A stretch of DNA of 64,000 bases from Timema cristinae (Eukaryota; Arthropoda; Insecta; Phasmatodea; Timematidae): positions 186,001-250,000 of the forward strand of contig JBCFYV010000219.1 of assembly GCA_039000515.1 (NCBI GenBank). Reading direction: 5' to 3'. Positions 42,000 through 53,397 of this stretch are shown in pieces. Under the pieces are notes generated by a model. It did no database searches. It was not told the origin of the DNA and saw only the letters and a program-made list of their open reading frames with translations. A program made the position numbers and the translations under genes. How positions within the stretch are numbered: position 1 is the stretch's first letter; each line of letters opens with the position of its first letter.

Positions 42000-42928
42000 T
42001 AAAAAGGGCGTTATCAACAAAATTTGACATTTAATGTTATATACATCATTTTTCTCAGAAAAATCTCGCGCGTCCATCTTTAAAAAGGGTGGTGTCATTT
42101 CTGTTATGGTATTTAAGATAATGCTATATAGAGGGGCGTTATCAGTGGTAGTATTGGAGCTCCTGAAGTGTAAGAAGGGCGTTATCTCCACACAACACCA
42201 TTCAAAGCTTCTTATATAGTTGTCGACTTTATTCTATTATCGCATTCTCGTGTGAATTGGTGTAACTAAAACAAGTTATTTTTGCTTTACATTAATAAAG
42301 AGCAGTTCCTGATCTATGCCATTATAATATATTTGTATACTCTTTTAGAAAGAAAAACAAAACAGAGAGCTTCAGTTGTTTAATTTGAAGTTTGTTTGGT
42401 GTGTTTTTGTCAGTGTTAATTGTTATAATAGCATTTTAAAATGTCTTGAACAATGAAAATATTAAAATTGTGCCATGAAGTGGATTGTGATCAATTAGAA
42501 GAGTCAGAAAATAACAATACTGGGTCCATTGGTGGTGGGAGTGCGGTAAAACTTGACAATCGTTCTAGAACACCTGGAGTGCTTACAACCAACAATGAAT
42601 CAAATTTTGATATTGTATTCAGTGCACTTTTATAAAAATAGGTATGCTTAGTAGAAACTAACATACTTAATGAACCAATTGATCTGTATAAGAAAGGTAA
42701 ATCTATTTTTAGTGTTGCTGAGCCACGAGATGAAATAAACCTACAAAGTTATTCTAATTTATCAAGTGATTTTGCTCCTCTACATAATGTGCGTGTAGAA
42801 TAGTTATTTAATGCGAATTATATAGACGCAAATCAAGTTGAAAGTTATAAAAGTCCTAATACTTTTGAAAATGACGAACACACAACTAAATGTAGCCATG
42901 ACACTGTACAACCATCAACTTCAGGCTG
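42000..42928 (+). other. Unrecognised stretch with a decayed coding-like region
   Basis: The motif GGGCGTTATC recurs near 42006, 42134 and 42178 in the same orientation. From about 42453 the plus strand reads as a broken, acidic and asparagine-rich protein (KLCHEVDCDQLEESENNN; later DFAPLHNVRVE, ESYKSPNTFENDEH) with several stops, up to the LINE E boundary. I do not recognise the protein. Confidence 0.35.
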
Positions 42929-43645
42929 CCCCCCTGCGGGACGGGTTTTAAATCCCGCAGTAACCCCTGCTTGTCGTAAGAAGCGACTAAAAGGGAGGCT
43001 TCTGTGCAGGACGTACCTCGTGTGGGACAAAACTATCCTATATCTTTCCTTTCGCATCATTTTCTTCTTCCTTCACATTCCCCTTTTTTTTTCACTCTTC
43101 CCCCTTCGCTTTATCTACCCTTACCTTTTTCCTCCTTTCCCCTACCGTTCATCCTGCACAGAGGCCTTTGGCCTTTCCGTTGACGACCTTGGCAACTAAC
43201 CCGGTTCTTCTCTGTTTACTATTGGATACCACTGCCTTGAGCTCCTAAATGAAAGTGCGCCGGTTGCAATACCTTAGTAGAAGGGCCTTAGGGATGACAA
43301 TAACCGGGTACCCTACTTTGGGAAAAGATCGGTTGCGTTCATGAGGGCCCGGACGTAAAATTGGCACTTTCCTACACCCACTTGCTGCGACGACCTCTCT
43401 CTCGGCGATGCTCTATGCGAAGGTTGTCATGTCTAACGTCGTATAGAGCCTCTCGCCGGGACAGTTAACAGGGCCATATGTGGTAGAACCAACTTGGATC
43501 ACCCTGGGTCTACGATCCGAGTATTGTGTAGGTTGTCCCCAATCATGACATGGCCGACAACATTGTCGCCGCTGGCAACGTACTGCCAAACAATGCTGGC
43601 AACTGTCTGCCCGGCCCCTCGCAGGGTCGTAATATTGATAAGAGG
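42929..43645 (+). mobile_element. LINE copy E, 5' fragment only
   Basis: It starts with the LINE 5' hairpin (CTGCGGG...CCCGCAG near 42934-42960), carries the 5'UTR and the first part of ORF1 with stops, and ends at GATAAGAG, where copy F begins with its own 5' hairpin. The rest of E is absent, so it was lost or displaced. Confidence 0.8.
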
Positions 43646-44158
43646 ACCCCCATGCGGGACGGGATTTAGAATAGTCCCGCAGTAACCCCTGCTTGTCGTA
43701 AAAGCGACTAAAAGGGGAGGCTTCTGTGCAGGACGTACCTCGTGTGGGACAAACCTATCCTATATCTTTCCTTTCACATCATTTTCTTCTTCCTTCACTT
43801 TCCCCTTTTTTCACTCTTCCCCCTTCGCTTTATCTATCCTTACCTTTTTCTTCCTTTCCCCACCGTTCATCCTGCACAGAGGCCTTTGGCCTTTCCGTTG
43901 ACGACCTTGGCAACTAACCCGGCTCTTCTCTGTTTATTATTGGATACCACTGCCTTGAGCTCCCGAATGAAAGTGCGCCGGTTGTAATATCTTGGTAGAA
44001 GGGCCTTAGGGATGACAACCGGGTACCCTACCTTGAGAAAAGACCGGTTGCGTTCATGAGGGTCCCGGACGTAAAATTAGCACTTTCCTGCATACACTTG
44101 CTGCGGTGACCTCTCCCCCGGCGATGCTCCATATGAAGGTTGTCATGTCTAGCGTCGT

Positions 44159-45849
44159 ATGGAGCCTCTCGTCGGAAGAGTTAACAGGGCCCTATGTGGT
44201 AGAACCAACTGGGATCAACCTGGGTCTACGATCCGAGTACTTTTGCAGGTTGTCCTCCAACTCATGATTGAGTCCACTGTCACAGCTGACACCTTACTGT
44301 CCGCTGGCACCGTACTGCCAAGTTCTGCTGGCATCTTACTGCCCGGCCCCTCACAGGGCCGTATTAATGATAAGAGGCGGAAACGGGTAAGGCCGTCCAG
44401 CCCTGTTCTGATAAAAAGCCAGGAAGTGGTGAGGCCCCAGCCCCGCTTCCTGGTGATGTCTCGAGTAGATGATAGTCAAGATCTGAAACGTGTCAGCCCA
44501 TTTATACTCGAAAGAGTTATAAATGGAGCGGCAAAATCTGACGTTTTAATAAGGAAACTGCGTGATGGCACCATTATGATACAGACTATGACTGACACAC
44601 AATCCTCGAAAATTATGGCGATCTCCGAAATACCGTTGAGCAATACGGCAAATATACAGGTGAAGGTGGAGCCCCACAGGTTCCTCAATGTTTGCAAGGG
44701 AGTGGTCACTTGTTATGACCTCGACTGCGTGAGCATTGAGGATATCTGTGAGGAGCTTTCCCCTCAGCATGTCACCGAGGTCTACCGTATCATTACCAAA
44801 AAGAACGGAGAAGAGAAAAAGACGGATACATACATCCTCACCTTTGCGACTCCCATCCTCCCAAAGGAGGTTCGAGCGGGCTTCCATGCGCTCATAGTCA
44901 GGCCATACGTTCCCAATCCTCGGCGCTGCTTTCAGTGCCAGGAATTTGGGAATACGAAGCTGAGATGCCGTGGAAGGCCAACCTGTGCAGATTGCGGACA
45001 GGAGGCTCACGATACACCGTGTGAGTCTCCTAAGTTCTGCGTCAACTGCAAGGGTCCGCATTCTGCTTGGTCTCGGACCTGTCCGAAATGGAAGGTGGAG
45101 AAAAAAGTCCTGGAGATCCAGTGTGAAAAGAAGATCCCTTATGCCCAGGCCCGCAAGGAATATGTATCCAGTCAAGCTCCGGTATTTCAGACATCTTATA
45201 GTCAGATTGTAAGCCAGAACATAAATTGCCCCAACTGCCATTGCGCAGTTAATATTGCCAATACGCCTACACGACCTGTGCCACTCGTCTCTACTCGAGA
45301 CACTCAAAGACAACCAGCACCATCTATGGTGGTGCCAAAAATAGCACAAGGGGCGATACCCACGTCGAAGTCGCCTCCACCACCTATACCCCGAGGAGGC
45401 CTCCTCGGGGAACACCCCCGAGCCCTCCTAGGGGAACCCCTCCGAGTCCTCCTCGAGGAACCCCGCCGAGCCCCACTCGAGGAACACCCCCGAGTCCTCC
45501 TAGGGGTCCTAAACCATCTGCGACCGTTGTCGAGCCGCTCAACCCCGCCTCAGGAACTCCGGAGGTCGGGATGAGTGGTGGTACAGGCGAGGTCGCAAAG
45601 GCGAGTGCCACTGGTGCCTTGGGGAAGGACCAGCGAGGGACCGCCGGAAAAATAACCCTAAAAAAAGCGTCGAAGGCTTTAACAAAGCCTTCGCGTAAGG
45701 ATCCCCCGTCCCAGTCTCTACAGGACAAACCAAAGCCTCTCCTGAAGCGGGAGGTCCAAGATAGATTGGGAAAAGCAAGAGGACCTAAAAAAGTCCTCAA
45801 TAAATTTTTATTTTTAAAGGATAGTGTTATGGATTGTGAGGATATTTAA
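44159..45849 (+). pseudogene. LINE F ORF1: zinc-knuckle protein, frameshifted in the minisatellite
   Basis: 471 residues are open from MEPLVGRVNRALCGR. They include DKRRKRVRPSSPV, the PRE_C2HC-like region, CFQCQEFGNTKLRC (the knuckle His is replaced by Asn), CADCGQEAHDTPC and CVNCKGPHSAWSRTC. Within the 24-bp minisatellite (45391-45505) the reading slips to another frame (GEHPRALLGE...) that stays open to 45574. The normal C-terminus resumes at 45571-45849, ending DCEDI. Confidence 0.85.
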
Positions 45850-45871
45850 TTAATTTATATATTAATAAATA

Positions 45872-48482
45872 ATGTCGCTACTACAATGGAATTGTAGGGC
45901 TTTCTATGCTCGTGTAGAGGAAATTAAACTAATAATTTCTTCCCTGCATCCTCCCATCTTGTGTTTGCAGGAAACCCACTTCCGCCCAACTGACAACCCG
46001 ATGCTTCGTGGGTACGATGTATATCGTACCGACAAGCCACTCTTTGATCGGGCTAGCGGAGGTGTAGCTATATTTGCACGTAGCAACATATATCATAAGT
46101 TTATATAATATTGTCTCTGATCTCCAAGTGATTGCTGTCAGAGCCTCCCTTCCTATGGAGGTAACCGTATGCTGTATTTACCTCCCACCAGGTGAACGTG
46201 TTTCCAAGAGGACTCTAGAGGCCCTCTTTATACAACTTCCCGCCCCCTATATCATCTTGGGGGACTTTAACGCGCATAACCTGGTGTGGGGTCTAATTTT
46301 ACAGACGCCCGCGGGAGGATGGTAGAGGATATTCTTGTCTCGGGAAACCTGGTTTTAATGAACACCGGGACCCAGACACACTTCTCCACCTTTAATGGTG
46401 TATCCTCTGCCATCGACCTAGCTCTATGTAGCCCGGGATTGCTGCTCACTTCCTTTGGGAGGTTCACTCGGACCTATGTGGCAGCGATCACTTTCCAATT
46501 CTGCTTTCAAAAATCCAAGATCCTCCCAGTACAGCACGGTTACCCCGATGGGTTCTTAAACGTGCTAACTGGGATAAATTCCGCGAGCTCGCCTTATTCG
46601 ACGAACCCCATTCTCCCGACGTCGACGTTAAGGCAGGGCAATTTACTTCGACGGTCATAACGGCGGCGAGGGCATCCATCCCTAAATCCTCGCCAAACCC
46701 GCGCCACAGTCCTGTTCCCTGGTGGAACGAGGAGTGCCGGCTGGCTATTTCTAACCGTCGAAGAGCCCTGCGTATCTTTAATCGACGTCCTACTTCGGAG
46801 AATCTGGAGTCATTCCGGATTCTACGTGCTAGAGCTCGCCGTATTATTCGAGAAAGCAGAAGAGAGTCTTGGAGACAGTTTATTTCTACCCTTACTATTT
46901 CCACTCCCACAACCAAGGTTTGGGATCACATTCGTAAAGTACGTAGTAGCAAAAATACCATTTATAATATACCCGCACTCATGTCTAACGGTTCACTTGT
47001 CTCCTCCCCTATGGATGTAGCCAATGTATTGGGCTCGATGTTCGCCGCTATTTCTAGCACTGCGAGCTACTCTAACGAGTTCGTGGTGCATAAGCGCAGC
47101 ATCAAGCGCCTTACTATTGATTTTGGCCAAAGTCGGGGGAGGATTATAACTCCCCCTTTACTAAAGAGGAACTTACCTATGCCCTGTCCCAGGCGGGCAA
47201 TACAACTTCTGGCCCTGATGATATCCATTACGAAATGTTGCGCCAACTGCCCCCTGCTGGACGGGCGTTCCTCTTAGACCTCTACAATTGTGTTTGGGAA
47301 TCTCGTCAATTCCCAACACTGTGGAGGCAAGCAACCGTTATCCCAATATATAAAAGTGGCAAGGATAAATTAGAGCCAACTAGTTATAGACCGATAGCCT
47401 TAACTAGTTGTGTATGCAAAATATTAGAGAAAATGATCAATAAAAGATTTATATGGTATCTAGAATCCCGCAATCTACTATCCAATATGCAATGTGGCTT
47501 TCGCCGTAACCGATCCACGGTGGATCACCTTGTTCGCCTTGAGACAGCAGCTCGTGACGCTTTCCTCCATAAACAGCACCTCTTGGCTGTCTTTTTTGAT
47601 TTGGAGAAGGCTTACGACACCACCTGGCGGTACGGCATTTTAAAAACCCTGTTTAATTGGGGGTTCCGGGGGAACCTCCCTATTTTTATATCTAATTTTA
47701 TGTCTGATAGACACTTCCGGGTAAGGTTAAACAACACCTTATCCGATGATTTTATTCAAGAAAATGGGGTGCCTCAGGGTAGTATTTTAAGCACTACGTT
47801 ATTCGCTATCGCGATAAATAGCATCGTGGACAACGTGCACGTACCTGTCCGTTCATGTCTTTTTGTGGATGACTACGCAATTTATTGCAGTTCATCAAGT
47901 CTCCACAGGGCTGAACGACAGATACAACTCGCTGTAAACAATTTATGGTTGTGGGCATCTCGTAATGGCTTTCGTTTCTCTGCGGCCAAGACGACTGTCG
48001 TCCACTTCCATAGATTACGTGGAATACAGCCAGCCCCCAATATTTTAATGAACAACGATGTTTTACCTGTCTCCGAGACCGAAAGGTTCTTGGGACTTTT
48101 ATTCGATTTTAAACTAACTTGGATCCCCCACATCAAAGACCTGAAAGCGAGGTGTATTAAAGCTTTGAATTTACTTAAAGTTGTGAGTGGTCGCTCTTGG
48201 GGTGCTGATAGGGAAACCTTGATGCGTCTCTATAGAGCCTTGGTGAGATCAAAACTTGATTACGGCAGTTTTGTATATGGTTCCGATAGACCCTCGGCGT
48301 TAAAGAAGCTCGATAGCGTCCACAATGCTGGCATTCGACTGGCTACTGGTGCTTTTCGTACCAGTCCAGTCGTCAGCATCTGTGCTGACGCCGGTGAGCT
48401 CCCTCTTTCTTACCGCGGTCTTATCTCCTGGCATCTTACGTGTAGAAATTGCATTGCACGCCAAATATTGTTGCTTACCGCT
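45872..48482 (+). pseudogene. LINE F ORF2: endonuclease and RT, multiply shifted, no RNase H
   Basis: The endonuclease begins MSLLQWNCRAFYARV, with CLQETHFRPTD. Frames break near 46105, 46285 and 46430-46700. From 47235 the RT is open: YKSGKDKLEPTSYRPIALTS, CGFRRNRSTVDHL, FDLEKAYDTTWR, GVPQGSILSTTLF, LFVDDYAIYCSS, FLGLLFDFKLTW. Coding ends near 48482 in non-LINE DNA. Confidence 0.85.
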
Positions 48483-49078
48483 TACTCTTTTGCTACAGAC
48501 ACAATTTGCATGCATACCTAACACATAAGCTTCCCACTGTTGTTAGTAATTAAATAGTCACTCTCCCAGCTTTCCTTGTAAATTCTGTTTTCATTTTCAA
48601 TTTTGCGTTTCTTTGAGTTTACGCTCATTTTTATTCACGTAAAAGACACAAGCAACGGTACTCTTTACACCCAACACAAAACAAAGCCTTCAAAATGTAA
48701 AGTAACTTGTGAAACTTCACTACACGTCAAGCAAACGCGACTGAGCCAGAGTGGAGACGAGAGGAGTAGCCAGCAAGCCTTACCGGGCGAGTCTATTGTT
48801 ACGGGAGTGAAGGGGAGAAAGGTCAGTAGAAGGGCCCAACTACTTTTGCTGGGTCCTGCACTGTGCGATGCAGTGCGTAACTTGTAGAACGGCTGAATAT
48901 TATTTCTTTATCAACTTCATTTGCTCATTTTTGCCTTATGAATATTAAAATTTTTTTTAAGAGCTATGAAATATTTTTCGTAACTTTTCTTGAGATTAAA
49001 AAAAATTCTTAAAATGATTTGCGGGCCGCAAAAGGGGTCTCAAGGGCCGCATGCGGCCCGCCAGTTGGAAACCCCTGG
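48483..49078. mobile_element. hAT-type terminal fragment between two LINE copies
   Basis: The last 60 bp (GGGCCGCATGCGGCCCGCCA then GTTGGAAACCCCTG at 49078) form a hAT-like right terminus. GTCTAGCG follows, a plausible 8-bp duplication that belongs to the LINE G sequence. The opposite terminus (CAGGGGTTTCC) was not found on the left, and 48483-49010 is non-coding. Confidence 0.5.
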
Positions 49079-51486
49079 TCTAGCGGAACCATATCCAAAC
49101 TGCCGTAATCAAGTTTTGATCTCACCAAGGCTCGATAAAGGCGCATCAAGGTTTCCCTATCAGCACCCCAAGAGCGACCACTCACAACTTTAAGTAAATT
49201 CAAAGCTTTAACACACCTCGCTTTCAGGTCTTTGATGTGGGGGATCCAAGTTAGTTTAAAATCGAATAAAAGTCCCAGGAACCTTACGGTCTCGCAGACA
49301 GGTAAAACAACGTTGTTCATTAAAATATTGGGGGCTGGCTGTATTCCGCGTAATCTATGGAAGTGGACGACAGTCGTCTTGGCCGCAGAGAAACGAAAGC
49401 CATTATGAGATGCCCACAACCATAGATTGTTTACAGCGAGTTGTATCTGTAGTTCAGCCCTGTGGAGACTTAATGAACTGCAATAAATTGCGTAGTCATC
49501 CACAAAAAGGCATGAACGAACAGGTAAGCGCACGTTGTCTACAATGCTATTTATCGCGATAGCGAACAACGTGCAGCTTAAAGGACTGCCCTGGGGCACC
49601 CCATTTTCTTGAATAAAATCATCGGATAAGGTGTTGTTTAACCTTACCCGGAAGTGTCTATCTGACATAAAATTAGCTAAAAAAAAAGGGAGGCTCCACC
49701 GGATCCCTCAATTAAAAAAGTTTTTTAAGATGCCGTAACGCCATGTAGTATCGTACGCCTTCTCCAAATCAAAGAAAAATGCCAAAAGATGCTGTTTATG
49801 GAGAAAGGCGTCACGAACAGCAGTCTCAATACGGACGAGATGATCAACCGTGGATCGGGTACGGCGAAAACCACATTGAATATTGGATAGCAGATTGCGG
49901 GATTCTAAACACCATATAAGTCGTTTATTTATCATTTTTTCTAATATTTTGCATACACAGCTAGTTAAGGCTATCGGTCTATAACTAGTTGGCTCTAATT
50001 TTTCCTTGCCACTTTTATATATTGGGATAACGATTGCTTGCCTCCAAAGTGTTGGGAATTGACGACATACCCAAACACAATTGTAGAGGTCTAAGAGGAA
50101 CGCCCGTCCAGCAGGGGACAGTTGGCGCAACATTTCATAATGGATATCATCCGGGCCAGAAGTTGTATTGCCCGCCTGGGACAGGGCATAAGTAAGTTCC
50201 TCTTTAGTAAAGGGGGAGTTATAATCCTCCCCCCAACTTTGGCCAAAATCAATAGTAAGGCAGTCGATGCTCCGCTTATGCACCGCGAACTCGTTAGAGT
50301 AGCTCGCAGTGCTAGAAATAGAGGCGAACATCGAGCCCAACATATTGACGACCTACACAGGGGAGGAGACAAGCGAACCGTTAGACATGAGGGCAGGTAC
50401 ACTATTAATTGAATTTTTGCTACTACTTAATTTACGAATACTGTCCCAAACTTTAATTGTGGGAGTGGTAATTGTAAGGGTTGAAATAAACTGTCTCCAA
50501 GACTCTCTTCTGCTTTCTCGAATAACAAGGCGAGCTCGAGCGCGTAGAATTCGAAATGACTCCAGATTCTCTTTAGTGGGGCGTCGATGGAATAGACGTA
50601 GGACCCTTCGACGGTCAGAAATAGCAAGGTGACACTCCTCGTTCCACCAGGGAACAGGATGGTGGCGCGTATTTAGGGATGGAAGCCCTCGCCGCCGCGA
50701 TGACCGTCGAAGTAAAATGGCCAGCCTTACCATCGACGTCAGGATGTCGGGATTCACTAAATACGGCGAGCTCGCGGAATCTATCCCAGTCAGCACGTTT
50801 TAGCACCCATTGGGGTATTCGCACCGTACTGGGAGGATCTTTAAGAGGTGTAAGCAGAATTGGATAATTATCACTGCCACATAGGTCCGAGTGGACCTCC
50901 CAAAGGAAGTGAGCAGCGATCCCGGGACTACATAAGGTTAGGTCGATGGCAGAGGATACACCATTAAAGGTAGAGAAGTGTGTCTGGGTCCCGGTGTTCA
51001 TTAACACCAGGTTTCCCGAGACAAGAATATCCTCTACCATCCTCCCACGGGCGTCTGTAAAATTAGACCCCCACACCAGATGATGCGCGTTAAAATCCCC
51101 CAAGATGATATAGGGGGCGGGAAGTTGTATAAAGAGGGCCTCTAGAGTCCTCTTAGGAACACGCTCTCCCGGTGGGAGGTAAATGCAGCATATTGTTACT
51201 TCCAAAGGGAGGGAGACTCTGACAGCAATCACTTGGAGATCAGAAACAATATTAATATTCTTATGATATATAGTGCTTCGTACGAATATAGCCACACCTC
51301 CGCTAGCCCGATCAAAGAATGGCTTGTCGGTACGATACACATCGTACCCACGAAGCATCGGGTTGTCATTTGGGCGGAAGTGGGTCTCCTGCAAACACAA
51401 GATGGAAGGATGCAGGGAAGAAATTTGTTGTTTAATTTCCTATATACAAGCATAGAAACCCCTACAATTCCATTGTAGTAGCGTCA
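49079..51486 (-). pseudogene. LINE G ORF2: endonuclease and partial RT
   Basis: The start codon region reads MTLLQWNCRG at 51486 but an early stop follows (near 51440). The endonuclease is open 51400-50615 (DNPMLRGYDVYRTDKPFFD, YIILGDFNAHHLVW, CGSDNYPIL with the usual His changed). The RT continues to 49079 with shifts near 50350-50600 and 49690 (YRPIALTSCVCKILEK, FFDLEKAYDTTWR, GVPQGSPLSCTLF, LFVDDYAIYCSS). Its end is replaced by hAT-derived residues. Confidence 0.85.
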
Positions 51487-51505
51487 TACTTAATTAATAT
51501 AATAT

Positions 51506-53170
51506 TTAGTTATCCTCGCACTCCATGTCACTATCCTTTAATAATAAAAATTGGTTGAGGGCCTTTTTAAGTCCTCTTGCCTTTCCCAGTCTCTCCTGGA
51601 CCTCCCGCTTAAGGAGAGGCTTCGTTTTATTTTGGAGAAACTGGGTAGTCGGATCCTTGCGCGAAGGCTTTGTTAAGGCCTTCGACGCTTTTTTAATATT
51701 TATTTCGGCGGTCACTCGCTGGTCCTTCTTCAAGGCACCAGTGGGACTCGCCTTAGCGGCCTCACCTGTTCCGCAACTCGTCCCACCTCCGGAAGCACAG
51801 AGATGGGTGTGAGAGGCTCAACAACGGCCGCCCTTGATTTAGTACCCCGAGGCGGGCTCGAGGGGATTTCCCGAGGTGGGCTCGGGGGGTTCCTCGAGGT
51901 GGGCTCGGGGGGGTTCCTCGAGGAGGTCTCCTCGGTGGTATAGGTGGGGGAGACGACCGTTGTGGCGGTTTGGCCTCCTTTAAAAATTTAGGCGCCACAG
52001 AAGTTGGCGCGGGATCAACATAAGTGTCTCGAGAAGAGACCAATGGCACTGGTCGCGTTGGCTCCTTAGCAAGATTAACTGCGCAATGGCAGTTGGGACA
52101 GTTTATATTTTGACTGACAATCCGGCTATATGAAGTTTGAAATACCGAAGCTTGACTCGATACGTATTCCTTGCGTGCCTGGGCAAAAGAGATCTTCTTT
52201 TCAGATTGTATCTCAAGGACTTTCTTCTCTACCTTCCATTTTGGACAGGCCCGAGACCAGGCGGAATGCGGACCCTTCCAGTTGACGCAGTATCTAGGAG
52301 ACTCGCATGGTGTTTCATGAGCCTCCTGTCCACAATCCGCACAGGTTGGCTTACCACGGCATCGCAGCTTCGTATGCCCAAATTCCTGGCACTGAAAACA
52401 GCGCCGAGGGTTAGGGACATACGGCCGGACCCTGAGCACGCGGAAGCCTGCTCGGACCTCCTTCGGAAGGGTAGGAGTCGCAAATGTGAGGATACAAGTA
52501 TCCGTCTTCTTTTCTTGTCCATTATTTTTTGTGACAATACGGTACACTTCGGTGACATGCTGGGGGGAAAGCTCCTCACAGATCTCCTCAATGCTTACGC
52601 AGTCGAGGTCAAAACAAGTGACCACTCCCTTGCAAACATTGAGAAATCCGTGAGGTTCCACCTTCACCGGTATTGAAGCCGTATTACTCGACGGTATTTC
52701 AGTAATAGCCATGATGTTGGAGGACTGGACGTCAGTTACAGTCTGTATCAAAATATTGCCATCACGTAATTTCCTTATAGAGACGTTCGATTTTGCTACA
52801 CCATTTATCGCTCTTTCGAGGATAAATGGGCTGACTCGATTAAGGTTTCCATTGGCATCATCTCGAGACATCGCCAGGAAGCGGGCTGGGGCCTCACCAT
52901 TTCCCGGGATTCAACAGGGACAGGGCTGGACGGCCTTACCCGTTTCCGCCTCTTATCTATATTACGACCAAGCGAGGGGCCGGGCAGACAGTTGCCAGCA
53001 GTGTTTGGCAGTACGTTGCCAGCGGCGACAATGTTGTCGGCCATGCCATAATTGGGGACAACCTACACAATACTCGGATCGTAGACCCAGGGTGATCCAA
53101 GTTGGTTCTACCACATATGGCCCTGTTAACTGTCCCGGCGAGAGGCTCTATACGATGCTAGACATGACAA
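51506..53170 (-). pseudogene. LINE G ORF1: zinc-knuckle protein with shifts
   Basis: Open from 52871 to 51762 with the PRE_C2HC-like region (VEPHGFLNVCKGVVTCFDLD) and knuckles CFQCQEFGHTKLRC and CADCGQEAHETPC. In the third, CVNWKGPHSAWSRAC, a knuckle Cys is Trp. The frame slips in a short minisatellite (51845-51925) and resumes at 51733-51506. The N-terminal part (53044-52805: NIVAAGNVLPNTAGN, DKRRKRVRPSSPV) is in another frame. It differs from the MEPLVGRV type of copies D and F. Confidence 0.82.
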
Positions 53171-53397
53171 CCTTCGCATAGAGCATCGCCGAGAGAGAGG
53201 TCGTCGCAGCAAGTGGATGTAGGAAAGTGCCAATTTAACGTCCGGGCCCTTATGAACGCAACCGATCTTTTCTCAAAGTAGGGTACCCGGTTATTGTCAT
53301 CCCTAAGGCCCTTCTACTAAGATATTATTATTATTGTTTAACGGCCCATCGACACATCTAGGTCATTAGGGCCTTGAAATATATTAAAAACACAATA

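Larger units (their letters stand above)
37912..42000 (+). mobile_element. Tigger/pogo-like DNA transposon, split by a solo LTR
   Basis: The left end follows a (TA)n run and reads GGGAGACCGGGGCTGGTTGT then AACA, a Tigger-type terminus next to a TA target. Two coding exons with matching splice sites encode the transposase. The right inverted repeat was not found; coding-like sequence fades near 41990. The solo LTR sits in the intron and a 39-bp SINE fragment in exon 2. Confidence 0.7.
43646..48482 (+). mobile_element. LINE copy F, complete 5' end, 3' end missing
   Basis: From the 5' hairpin (43651-43682) through the 5'UTR, ORF1 and ORF2 to just past the RT domain. LINE similarity stops at about 48482 (after GTTGCTTACCGC), so RNase H, 3'UTR and tail are missing. 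Loss of the 3' end is opposite to normal 5' truncation. Confidence 0.85.

Noticed and set aside
44546..45415. 289-residue minus-strand ORF opposite LINE F ORF1
   Set aside because: It is the antisense shadow of ORF1; similar antisense ORFs recur opposite every ORF1 copy and have no family features.
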